From contig CALNVZ010000649.1 of NCBI GenBank assembly GCA_940671915.1, positions 781,291 to 845,290 of the forward strand: 64,000 nucleotides of DNA. Reading direction: 5' to 3'. Source of the DNA: Paracentrotus lividus. Lineage: Eukaryota > Echinodermata > Echinoidea > Camarodonta > Echinidae. Of the stretch, positions 38,165 through 50,900 are shown one piece after another. Made by a program: the position numbers and the translations under genes. How positions within the stretch are numbered: the first letter of the stretch is position 1; each line of letters opens with the position of its first letter. Below the pieces are notes generated by a model. That model saw only the letters and a program-made list of their open reading frames with translations. It made no database searches and had not been told where the DNA came from.

Positions 38165-41100
38165 ACTAGTACTGACATGCGTTCCCCTCTGTGGATATTG
38201 TTTTTGATACATTTGCTAATGAAGAAAAACATGTCACTATTCACAAATACTGTTAGTGAGGCTACTGATATTTTACCTTTCTACCCCCAGGCAGCGCTTT
38301 GAGGTATATTGTTGTTATTGTTCATTAGGTTAATCAGGAATTATGGTGACAGGCTTAAGTTGTCTTGTCTAGGGAGGAGCTGAATGAAAAAGTTTGATGT
38401 TGAAATTTGGAATTTTTATCCACCTTTATGCTGAAAACAAAATAAACACATCTAAAACATATTTATTATCTTTCTCATAATTTTTCAGGATTGATGACAG
38501 TTGTAATGGTATTTTTCATTTTTATTTATGTTTGGCTGGATTTACAATACATTTTTCGGAAGATAACATTGTTGATGATATAATATGAAAATCAATGTTT
38601 GAGCCCCAATGAAATAAAGTTTACCATACTCAAGACAAAGCTTGACTCCAAAATCTAGATTTCACTTAAAGAACAAAAACAGCACTACACCTTACTTGTG
38701 TTTTCTTGGGTACGAATGAGGGGACTCGGAGGTCGGGTAAACAAAAGGGCCCCCAAATAACTGACTCTTGGAGTTGACAAACTGTTTTGAAGGCGGCGAC
38801 AAACACATTTAAGAAATTAAAGCCCGAGCAAATAAATGTCGGTTGGAGCCAAAATGAAATATTCCACTTTTGACCAGCAGTGTAGATAATCACTCTTTAT
38901 AATTCCAAGTTGATGCATTTTTCATGCATACTAGCCATGTGCTTATTTGATAAAATTGAAATTGTTAAATGTTACCTCTTCTTAGCATAGCATGTAAATA
39001 TGCTCTCTCCACACAAGCCATTCCACCCCATTGTGGGATGGGATTTGGTGCAGGTTCGAATCATGACTGAACCCCTGTCCCACATGTTCGTGAGAGGCTG
39101 AGAGGTTACCATACTCTGTCCATCGCCATTGACTGGAGATATTGAGTGAAGTGCTAACACACCTCTGCATTGATGCACCACTGGGGGAATGGGGAGAAAC
39201 AGATTTTAAATATAACGTCACATTACATTCAATAAGTAGGGTATCCCTAAATGACAGGGTGGGATCCAGAATTGATTAGTAGGGTGTGGGGTAATGCGGA
39301 TACAATGTTGATCATGTTTTCCGATCGGTTACTGTAAAGGCTGAAGCTGGTTTGGGGTAACCTGTCAGAATAAACACATTTGAGCTTACTTTTAATACAC
39401 ACGAACGTAATCATTAACCTATATAGAACGTGAAGGCGAGCTTACTTATGATTTTTTAAAATCTCAACGGGTCATGTTAGGCTATTCGCAATGTCTCAGA
39501 TCAGTCTGCTAAGACCCGCAACTGTGGTTTGGGTCATAGCTCATGTTATTGTCCCCTCAGCTCTTCTAGCATGATCATGCTTCAAGCTGTTATTTATATC
39601 TTTATTTAGATCACTTTAAGATGTTGAATATCCAATCCAAAAGTTGGGTATGTCTTGTGGGCCGTGATCTGGCAAACTATGTAAGTTCATTTTTGGGCGT
39701 TTTTCAGTTTTTTAGTTGTTTTTTTTTTTTTTATATTTTCGAATATGCTCTTTCATCTGGCAAATATCAATTCTAACTATAAATTTTTAGAGATTCGAAC
39801 CCAGTTTTTGTAAATTCTCTCAAAATCGGTAATTTAAAGGCAGAACTATGGAAGTCGACTTACAAAGCAGTGTTCAACTTTGACGATATGAAAGGCAAAC
39901 TATGTAAGTCTACATACGTGGTTTTGTTAGAACAAAGCTTCAAAATTAAAGTTGATTTATCAGGCAAACTACGTTATCTCTCGAATTCTGCATTGTAACC
40001 GTGCAGACAGCGCAATTCGCCTCGTAATAATACGAGAGCGAACGCGCAGCTAGCTGTCTGCAAGCATAGAGTTTACCTATGGCGCTTTGTACATGTCGTG
40101 CATTATTTGCGGGCAGTATAGCTGTCATATAAAGCTGTCAGGTGTGCCGATTCTCTAATTCCAGTCCGAGAGTATTAGAGGAAACATATTTTGAACTTTA
40201 GTTTTGGAGAGGATCAAAGTTCTTAACTGAAACAAGGCAAGACTTTCTAGTACGGGACACTTATTCCAGACAACTAAACCGAAAGCTTCAGTCTCTTGTA
40301 AAGACTGTGGAACTAGGTGTCCGGAACTTATTACAATTTTAAGCTGCTCTTTGCCTTTGGATTACACACAACAAATATAAATAAGAAAGTTGTAATCATC
40401 TTCAATTTTGTTGTCTATAATATTGCCTAAGGCCGTGTGTATGAATTGGGTGCAAAATGCGTTACATTGTTAGAAATGAACTTGTCACAACAACTCTTGT
40501 GTTTAATGGTAAGTAAACATGTATAAAAGTATACATATATTTGAAAGCTGAAATGGTAAGGAAGATGATTGACATATTATTTTGCCTGTACAGGGTGTGT
40601 CATTAAAGCTATACAAAAAATTGTTTAATTGTTTCATAATTTCAGGGCAACTAATTTTCGATTGTTTCCATAATGAAATAAATCAACTTAGACTGTCTTC
40701 ATAAGACCCTACGCTCTAAGAAATATAAACTGTATACAAATTATTCTTTCTAACGTGCTACAGGTGTATAAAAAAAGAGAAAAAATTGTTTAAAACGGCA
40801 GAAATCCTGTCTTTACATTTGAAATACAACTTCAACAAGGTTTATAACAAAGATTAGTTTCCACTCAATTGTATATCGCGTAATTGCAAAGAAATGGGTG
40901 AAAAACACATTACTGCTATAAAATGGCATGTTAAATTTGTGATACCTGCAATGCATTGTCTATGAGCTGTGCATGCTGAAGTTGTTTTATTGATCATTTA
41001 ATTGATTCAGTGACTTTGAAATCTACTTCAGATTTATTTATAACAGATAAATTCAAGAGATTGATATATCACACAGCNNNNNNNNNNNNNNNNNNNNNNN

Positions 41101-44100
41101 NNAGTTTTAAGCAAGTATTTAGCTTCAATAAAGCTGATAGGTCAAATTTGGAAAAAAAACTGTTACAATTGCCCCAGGTCTCCCCTACATATACATGTAA
41201 TTGCTTGTGTGTATTCATTGTACTGACTGTGTTACATAAGGATAAGCGCTGAACCAAAACTTGGACACAATGGGACCTCTTCAGCTGATCCTGCTAGCTG
41301 CTTTGTGTCTGCATGCCTGCCTGAATGGACCTGAACTTCACAATGGAAAGTCAACTAGTCATCCTTTTGTTAAACAGTCTTTCATCAGAAAACATTTCTT
41401 AAAGAGAAGGATCTCCTATGGCTATGGCGATGCTACATTTCAGCTAGAGCTTTTAAAAATACGGAGATATTAACCAAACCCTGGACCGGACAAGACAGAT
41501 TTCATCTTCAACGAATAACAAGAACTGGTGATGGCAATGTTCAACGGTCAAACTCTACTATCAGCGGAAAACTACACGCCATCAGAGATTCTGCAATGGA
41601 GGGATTACAGCTCGTCACTGTCGGAGAACGTTATTTGTACTGTTAAATCACTCGGAATTCCAAGACAACTGTCGTAAGTCAAGTAAGAAGAAAAACAGAG
41701 AGGAACACTGGTGGACAGGGCAGAAGGTGAAGATGTTGCCATAATGAAATCTCTAACCTCTTCAAACTCAAACTTACATGAAGTTATGTTCAATGAATGT
41801 TCGTTCATTACGGAGTAAGTCAGCATCTATATATGATTTTGTATGTGGAGTAAAGCTGACTGTTGCAATGACTGAGACTTGGTTGACAGAGATGATTCTG
41901 CCTATATTCATGATATTGCCCAACAGGTTATCGTTTCCTTCACTGTCCCGATCAGCTCGTCGTGGTGGACTGCTCTACTTTTTAAAGACACATTGATGCT
42001 CGCCAGATTGGGCAGATCCAAGTGTCTTTTGAGTTTGCACATTATCTGATATCATGTGCATCATTTCAATGAATTGATAAAACATTTATTAGACCACCTA
42101 TTCTAGTGTTACCGTGTATCAGTACTACCTTTTATCTGATTCAGTGAATATATACAGGAGGAATGTATGTAACATTCCTGTAATAGTCACTGGGGATTTT
42201 AATAATTCACGTTGATATTGATGATAATCCTGAATCAAGATCTTTTAGGGATTGTACTTGATACATGAGTTGAATAGCATGAATATAGATTTGGTACTCA
42301 CACTCTCGGTCATACACTTGATTTATTTATATCTCGTAAATGATGACATAATTGTGGACAACATGGGCTGGTCCTTGATATCTGATCATTTCCCATTATT
42401 GTGTCATCTTAATTCTTGTAAGCCACTGTGAATCTAAGGTAATATCCTTCCGCAAACTTGCTTGTATAGATGTAGATAGCACGAGGGTGATGTTGTTAGT
42501 AGTGCCTTGTGCACAGACACACCAGATGATCTCATAGAATTCGTTCTGTATACAATGATACACATAACTCTAAGTTCCATTTTTAACAAACATGCACCTC
42601 TGGTTACCAAAACTGTAACTTCTCATCCACAGGCCACTTGTTTACAGATGATGTTAGAATAGAAAAACGGAAAACGAAGGAAGCTGAAAAGAAATGGTTA
42701 AGAACAAAAATCCCCTATTGATTATGAACTGTTCAAAGCTGCTCGTAACAAGAATTTTTGTCATGAATAGAGCACGACGTACATATTATTCTAAATTGAT
42801 AGAAGAAACAGTTCGGATCAAAGAAGTCTCTTTCAATGTCACCAAGTCTTTGTTGAAAATGTCTAATCTTAATCTGGATACCTCCTCATGTTGATAGATC
42901 ACAATTGTGAACGAATGGGTAGCTTTTCTGTAATAAGATAGTGAAAATTCATTGTAGTATCAAGACAGCTTTGGATGGCGGGATTCCTGACAACATTCGT
43001 TTGCAGGGTACAGATTTAATATTCCACTTCCCAGGGGTTTATTTCGTTCAGGCACTATCCGTAAATGATGTTGATAAGTGAGAAAGGGTTAAGTAAGAAA
43101 TCATGTTCTCTTGATCCGGTGCCGACTAAAATTTTACTCCATTGTACTGAATCACTACTACCCATTCTTACCAAAATCATTAACTTGTCTCTCTCGAAGG
43201 CAATTTTCCCAACAGATGGAAAGCAGCCTTGGTTAAGCCACTTCTAAAGAAACCTGGATTGGAGGTGATCTTTAACAATCTTAGACCAGTCAGTAATTTA
43301 CAGTATGTATCAAAGTTAGTTGAAGGAGCTGCTGTACAGCAAATCCAGCAACATTCAGTGATAATTTGTTATGTGCCAATATGCAGTCAGCATACAGGAA
43401 ATTTCATAGTACGGAGACGGCTTTAATCAGAATAAAAAATGACCTACTATTGGCTATGGACAAACAAAGAGTGAATTGCTGTACTATTAGACTTAAGTGC
43501 CGCTTTTGACACGATCGATCACACCACAAATTGTTAGAGATACTGCACGCTTCTTTGTTGGTTAGGTGACCGTGTTCTTCTCGGATTGAATCATATCTGT
43601 CAAACAGACAGCAAAAGGTTTTACTTGATGGTACATATCAGAAACATTTCATGTTCCAAATGGGTCCCACAAGGGTCACGACTTGGTCCGCTCCTCTCCA
43701 CTGTATACGAGCAATCTGATCAACCTTGTGCATAGACAATATCCAAATGTAAGCTGTCATTGCTACGTGATGATACGCAGCTGTACATTAGTTTAGCCCT
43801 GATAATTCAACAGGATAGTAATGTTTCCATTTTGGAAGACTGTTTAGACTCAATTTGCTATTGGATGCTAAATCATAAGCTTATGCTAATGATAAAAAAA
43901 CTGAACTTCTGATTGTTGGAACATTTAGGCAGATTGCCAAACTGGATATTTGATCACTAGAATTGGAAATGCTGAGTAAAACCACATTAGTAAAGTTAGA
44001 AATCTTGGTGTATGGCTAATACTCGTTTGAATATGGAGACACAGATATCCAGTATGTGCAAATCTGCCTTTTACATGCTATATAATCTAAGGCACATCCG

Positions 44101-44952
44101 TAAATATCTAGATAAGAAAAACAACAGAGAGCCTTGTTCATGCCCTGATTAGTAGTAAACTGGATTATTGTAATGGATTATTATTTGGTTTACCATGTTC
44201 ACAGATTTTGAAATTGCAGCGTGTTCAAAATTCCTGTGCTAGACTTGTGACTAATTCACCGAAATTTTCACATATCACTCTATCTGAAAGATTTAATTGG
44301 TTGCCTGTTAACTACCGAATCACTTTCAAAATACTTTTACTGGTGTATAAAGCCTTGAATGGCCAAGCCCCGAGTTACCTTCAGAATGCTTTCCATGAAA
44401 ACACAATCAACCTCACATAACCTACGAAGTTCCAATGATAGACACCTTCTGCAAATACCTCATTCTAGAACAAAGGCAACTCTCGGAGACTGTGCATTCA
44501 GTTAATATGCAGCTCCTGAACTGTGGAACCAACTTCCCATTACAATTCGAATGGCCCAGTCTGTTCCTGTCTTCAAATCTTTATTGAAGACACATCTGTG
44601 TAGGAAAGCATTTAAGTAGATTGATAGTTTATTTTGTATCATAAGCAATGGGAGTATAAAAGCGCAGTAGATTATATTTATATAGTGGCTGCGCTATATA
44701 AATTCCCCTTATTATTATTATTATTATTATTATAAAGGGCCTATCTCAGTGAAAGAGAAGTCACCGCGACCTATCTGTCCACCCATTGGAAGACAATAAG
44801 TTGCCGCGACCTGCTAGCGACTGAAAAGGGATCCCAAAAACCTCGGTCTCAAAATGTTTCATTTCCCAGCATCATCAGCATGTTCAGAGACTCGAGTCGC
44901 AAACTATTCGGAACAAGTTTTAGGGCCAGTGAGATATAAACGTTTTAATTTG

Positions 44953-44991
<39 letters not shown>

Positions 44992-47900
44992 ACTAGTACT
45001 GACAATGCGTTCCCTCCTTGTGGATATTGTTTTTGATACATTTGCATAATGAAGAAAACACATGTCACTATTCACAATACTGTTATGAGCCTACTGATAA
45101 TTTTACCTTTCTACCCCCAGGAAGCGCTTCTGAGGTATATTGTTGTTATTGTTCATTAGGTTAAATCAGGAATTATGGTGACAGGCTTAAGTGTCTTGTC
45201 TAGGGGAGGAGCTGAATGAAAAAGTTTGATTGGTGAAAATTTGGAATATTTTATCCCACCTTTATGCTGAAAACAAAAATAAAACACATCTTAAAAACAT
45301 ATTTATTATCATTTCTCATAATTTCTTTTCAGGATTGATGACAAGGTTGTAAATGGTAATTTTTCATTTTTATTTATGTTTGGCTGAGATTCTACAATAC
45401 ATTTTTCGGAAGATAACATTGTTGATGATATAAATATGAATAAAATCAATGTTGAGCCCCAATGAAAATAAAAGTTTACCATACCTCAAGACAAAAGGCT
45501 TGACTCCAAAAATCTAGATTTCACTTAAAGAACAAAAACAGCACTACACCTTACTTGTGTTTTCTTGGGGTACGAATGAGGGGACCTCGGTAGGTCGGGT
45601 AAACAAAAAGGGCCCCCAAATAACTGACATCTTGGAGGTTGACAAACTGTTTTGGAAGGCGGCGACAAACACATTTAAGAAATTAAAGCCGGAGCAAAAT
45701 AATGTCGTTGGAGCCAAAATGAAATATTCCACTTTATGACCAGCAGTGTAGATAATCACTCTTTATAATTCCAAAGTTGATGCATTTTAATGCGCATACT
45801 AGCCATGTGCTTATTTGATAAAATTGAAATTGTTAAATGTTACCTCTTCATTGCATAGCATGTAAATATGGCTCTCTCCAACACAAGCCATTCCACCCCA
45901 TTGTGGGATGGGATTGGTGCAGGTTCGACTCATGACTTGAACCCCTGTCCCACATGTTCGTGAGCAGGCTGAGAGGTTACCATACTCTGTCCATCCGCCA
46001 TTGACTGGAGATATTGAGTGAAGTGCTAACACACTCTGCATTGATGCACCACTGAGGGGAATGAGGGAGAAACAGATTTTAAATAAAACGTCACATTACA
46101 TTCAAATAAGTAAGGGTATGCCGTAAATGAACAGGGGTGGATCCAGAATTGATTAGTAGGGGTGTGGGGGTAATGCGGATACAATGTTGAATCATGTTTT
46201 CCCGATCGGTTACCTGTAAAGGTGAAGCTGGTTTGGGGTAATCCTGTAGAATAAACACATTTGAGCTTTACTTTTAATACACACGAACGTAATCACTTAA
46301 CCTATAATAGGAACGTGAAGGCGAGCTTAACTTATTCGATTTTTTAAAATCTCAAACGGGTCATGTTTAGGCACTATTCGCAATCATCCTCATGATCAGA
46401 ATCTGCTAAGACCCGCAACCTGTGGTCTTGGGTCATAGCTCATGTTGATGTCCCCTCCAGCTCTTCTAGCATGATCATGCCCTTCAAAGCTGTTAATTTA
46501 TATCTTTATTTAGATCACTTTAAGAATGTTGAATAATCCAATCCAAAAGTTGGGTAATGTCTTGGCGGCCGTGATCTGGCAAAACTATGTAAGTCATTTT
46601 TGGGCGTTTTTCAGTTTTTTAGTGTTTTTTTTTTTTTTTTTTTTATAATTTCGAATATGCTCTTTCATCTGGCAAAATAATCAAATTCTAACTATAATTA
46701 TTTTTAGAGATTCGAAACCCAGTTTTTGTAAAATTCTCTCAAAAATCGGTAAATTTAAAAGGCAGAACTATGGAAGTCGACTTACAAAAGCAGTGTTTCA
46801 ATCTTTGACGATAATGAAAAGGCAAAACTATGTAAGTCTACATACGTGGTTTTGTTAGAACAAAAGCTTCAAAATTAGAAGTTGATTTATCAGGCAAAAC
46901 TACGTTATCTCTCGAATTCTGCATTGTAACCGTGCAGACAGCGCATTCGCCCTCGTAAATAATACGAGAGCGAACGCGCAGCTAGCTGTCTGCAAGCATA
47001 GAGTTTACCTATGGCGCTTTGTACATGTCGTGCATTCATATTGCGAGGCAAGTATAGCTGTCATATAAAGCTGTCAGTGTGTGCCGATTGCTCTAAATTC
47101 CAGTTCCAGAGTATTTAGAGGAAAACATATTTTGAACTTAGTTTTGGAGAGGATCAAAGTTTCTTAACTGAAACAAGGCAAGACTTTCTAGTGTACGGTA
47201 CCACTTATTCCAGACAAACTAAACCGAAAGCTTCAGTCTCTGTAAAGACTGTGGAACTAGGTGTCCGGACACTTTACAATTTTAAAGCCTTGCTCTTTGC
47301 CTTTGGATTACACACAAACAAATATAAATAAGAAAGTTGTAATCATCTTCAATTTTTGTTGTCTATAATATTGCCTAAGGCCGTGTGTCATGAATTGGGT
47401 GCAAAATGCGTTACATTTGTAGAAATGAACATTGTCACAAACAAACATCTTTAGTTTCTTAATGGTAAGTAAAACATGTATAAAAGTATACATATATTGA
47501 AAGCTGAAATGGTAAGGAAGATGATTGACATATTATTTTGCCTGTACAGGGTGTGTCATTAAAGCTATACAAAAAATTGTTTAAATTGTTTCATAATTTC
47601 AAGGGCAACTAATTTCGTATTGTTTCCATTAAATGAAATAAATCAACTTAGACTGTCTTCATAAGACCCTACGCTTCTAAGAAATATAAACTTGTAATAC
47701 AAAATTATTCTTTCTAACCGTGCTACAGAGTGTATAAAAAAAGAAGAAAAAATTGTTTAAAACTGGCAGAAATCCTGTCTTTTACATTTGAATTACAACT
47801 TCAACAAAGGTTTATTACAAAAGATATGTTTCCACTCAATTGTATATCGACGTACATGCAAAGAAAATGGGTGAAAAACACAATTACTGCTATAAAATGG

Positions 47901-50900
47901 CATGTTACAATTTGTGATACCTGCAATGCATTGTCTATGAGCTGTGCATGCATGAAGTTTGTTTTAATTGATCATTTAATTGATTCAGTGACTTTTGAAA
48001 AATCTACTTCAGATTTATTTATAACCAGATAAATTCCAAAGAGATTGATATATCACACAACCTATAAGACCGATTGGATACAAATATATAACGCAACAAA
48101 GAAAAAGAAGTTAACAAAAATGGGAATTCCCTATGCTATAACACATGCCTTCACCGTAGTATCCTCCACCGGAGGATCCTCCCCTCCCTACCTTACCCCA
48201 CTCAAATTATCTTTGTATTAAAACTATGAGCAGGACAAAGTTGCAACTTCACAGACATGTTGCCTGATAAATTATTTACAATGTGAGACATTGTACAGCT
48301 CATGACTGTACCTTGTTTTCATGCTACGCGAAAAAATGTGAAAAATTTTCCTCGAAAATGTAACGCCTCCACCCTTTTACTATACCCCAATATATGACAC
48401 ATGACCCTAACACTTTATATTATAATACATTGATGGAACTTGGCTTCTAAACTTTTTCAAATGGCCGTATTAAAATCGATTGTCCGGACACACAACAATG
48501 GGTACTATCAACCCTCGTCCTACTGCGGTAGATTTAGATCTACAGTCTTTACAAAGACTGAAGCTTTCGGTCTTTTTTTAGAAAGTCTACTCTATAGCTT
48601 ACCAAGTTTCAGTTGAGAAACTTTGATCCTCTCCAAAGCCAAGTTCAAAATGTGTTTTTCTCTCAATACAAGGCTCTGGAACTGGAAGTTGGAGCCATGG
48701 GATTGCTGTTACCCTAACCCTAACACTTTTAGCCGCTGCGTTTGCAATGTTTAAGACATATGATTTGCCCGATAAACCAGTTATTTGCAATGTTTATGAC
48801 ATACACAGTTTTGCCTGATAACTTTGCAAGGTATAAGACATACGTAGTTCTGCCTGATAAAACTTTGCATATGCGCAGGACATACGTAGTTTTGCCTGAT
48901 AAAACTTTGCAAATGCGCAGGACATACATAGTTTTGCCTGATAAGCTGGAACATTACGTAGTTTTATCTGATCAGAGGCTAGGAGTGTAGTCGTCGATTT
49001 AATCAGGCAAAAGCGCGTATGTTTTTAAAAATGAGGAAAATTACCAGATAAAATGAGGAAATCAACGAGTTTTTGGTACAAATAATTCATATATGTTCCA
49101 CAGATCAAAGGAAAAAAAAAAAACAAAAAACAAAAAAACACCTGATACACCATTCTCTATTTTTCCATAGAAAGCAAAAGAAGCAATTTTAAACATTTAA
49201 GCTCGAAAATCTCGGATTCGCAAAAAGGAGATACGTAGTTCTGCCAGAACAGGGCCGTTGAATCCAGAACAACATACTAGGGTAATTACCATGGGCAACG
49301 GGTACAGTAGTAGGAAACGTTCCCGCTACCTCCTGGTTGCCCGCAGCAACGGGAACATACAGAGATCCAATTTTGTTTACGTGTAAAAAGTTGATGATTA
49401 TTGCGGATACCACAATTTGCAGCGCGATTTGGTCGATGATTTTATACATCTTACGGCTTGAGCGTTTTAACGCTGCGCCTACGCGCTTTAAAAAGGGCGT
49501 AGGCGCAGCGGAAACACTGTTGACTTTTGTATTATGGAGTGCTACAAGAGTAGGCTTAACCTAGTTCGATCGTCTGGACTAAGCCTAACGTCAGGCCTAG
49601 AATGATACAGGCTACGTAAGACTTTTAGAGGTCTAAGATCTTTAGCCTGTTCTACCAAGAGTACTTTGAGGAAGCTTGCGAAATGACAGGATCCGGCTAT
49701 GACACAGACAGATAAGTCATTCATTAGGTCTTTGTTTTGGGTTGTTTATTTATTTATTTTTTCATAAACCTAACGTTAGACCCGGAGGTCTAGATTTATG
49801 TGTTAAAGACAATTAGTCAAAACATATATTTACTGCTTTTATTTTTAGGACACGGTCGTTTCAACAAGGAAGAAATACTCCATTAATAACCTCTATTACC
49901 TCATTAGTTGTTATAGGGCTCTCGGGGACATCCTAGTCTGCCATGACACGCGGCCTGCGGCCTTGTGCTATAGCAAATTCTGAGGGTCCCATCGAGCCCT
50001 AAAGAAACGACCGTGTCCCTCAAAGCAGTCCATGTATATCTATGATATTAATCCTTATGTGCCATTCATTATGAAGTTTCTTGTAGAGGACATTGGAGGA
50101 CCTCCTTGCCCCTCCCCCTTTCCCCTTTATATCACAATCATGTTAAAATTTTGTTTGCCCTATCTTTTTTGTTCGCCCTAAACTTGAACTCCAAGTTTGA
50201 TAGAAGTTAAAAACGAATAGGATCTATTACGTACCATTTCATTTCCGCAAGGAGTTCCTTCGGCGGGTGGTCCGTTCCCTGAACACGATGGGTTGCCATC
50301 AAACCCGCAATACAACACCTCGCAGGTTGTCTGCATTGAAAAGTGGAAAGACATTGCATTGAGACATGAGGCTATACGTATCCTATCAATTAACCCATGG
50401 GTAATCGGCCCGAAATTTCACGCTATCCCGAAAACTACTCCAAGGACAGTTACTCCAGCAAAATTATCCTAAAGACAGTTTGGATAACTGACAGTTAGGA
50501 TAACTACTAAGAAAATTTACACCCGGAATATTCACCTGAGGACTACTAGCCCGTGTGTAATTACTCTTAACCCCTCGACATTTTTCGAGATTACTTTTCA
50601 ACACGGACAAATGAAATCCGCCGAGACTTCATGACTTGTTGCTTTCAAGTTTCTCACAACTTTTGAAGACCTAATCTTTTTAGAGTTGACCCGAAGTTGC
50701 TCAAAAATGTGGTTTTCAAGTACAAATCCAATGCTTTTTTTTTTTTTTTTTTTTTTTTTGCAAAATTCATAAATTTATAAATGTATCATAAATATATCAT
50801 CATATGTTTCTTCTTTTATTGATGTGGATGTTGTTCTTGAAATAAACTTCTTCGAAATCCTACAAAGAGTTTGTAATAAAAAAATAATACATAAAAAAAA

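Larger units (their letters stand above)
34356..41077. repeat. Large duplicated segment, left copy (6.7 kb)
   Basis: Colinear with 41,103-48,060 throughout: transposon end, LINE, poly-T, TSP1 exon, element Y left arm, element X left part. Differences are mostly single-base indels, and this copy is about 3 percent shorter. It ends at a 25-N gap, while the other copy begins right after it. Most likely unmerged overlapping contig ends. Confidence 0.9.
41103..48060. repeat. Large duplicated segment, right copy (6.96 kb)
   Basis: Starts with AGTTTTAAGCAAGTATTTAG, as at 34,356, and runs colinear with the left copy to about 48,060. Its frames are better preserved (TSP1 exon, LINE endonuclease and RT pieces), so it is the copy used for gene B. 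Confidence 0.9.
46576..49247. mobile_element. DNA transposon Y with long, repeat-bearing inverted ends, hosting element X
   Basis: Starts CTGGCAAAACTATGTAAGTC and ends with its near reverse complement (GAGATACGTAGTTCTGCCAG). Both arms repeat GGCAAAACTATGTA (left at 46,577, 46,770, 46,813, 46,893; right six or so times between 48,760 and 48,970, period about 40 bp). Inner arms also pair (47,085-47,290 against 48,500-48,690). The intact X copy sits between them. No transposase. Confidence 0.8.

Noticed and set aside
38976-46051. Two TSP1 repeats in gene B
   Set aside because: Both exons lie in the duplicated segment next to the N gap and are the same sequence with indels.
48714-48727. Telomere-like CCCTAA repeats
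   Set aside because: Only two units.
48750-48975. CRISPR-like array
   Set aside because: Repeats are part of the inverted end of a DNA transposon; spacers are not unique.
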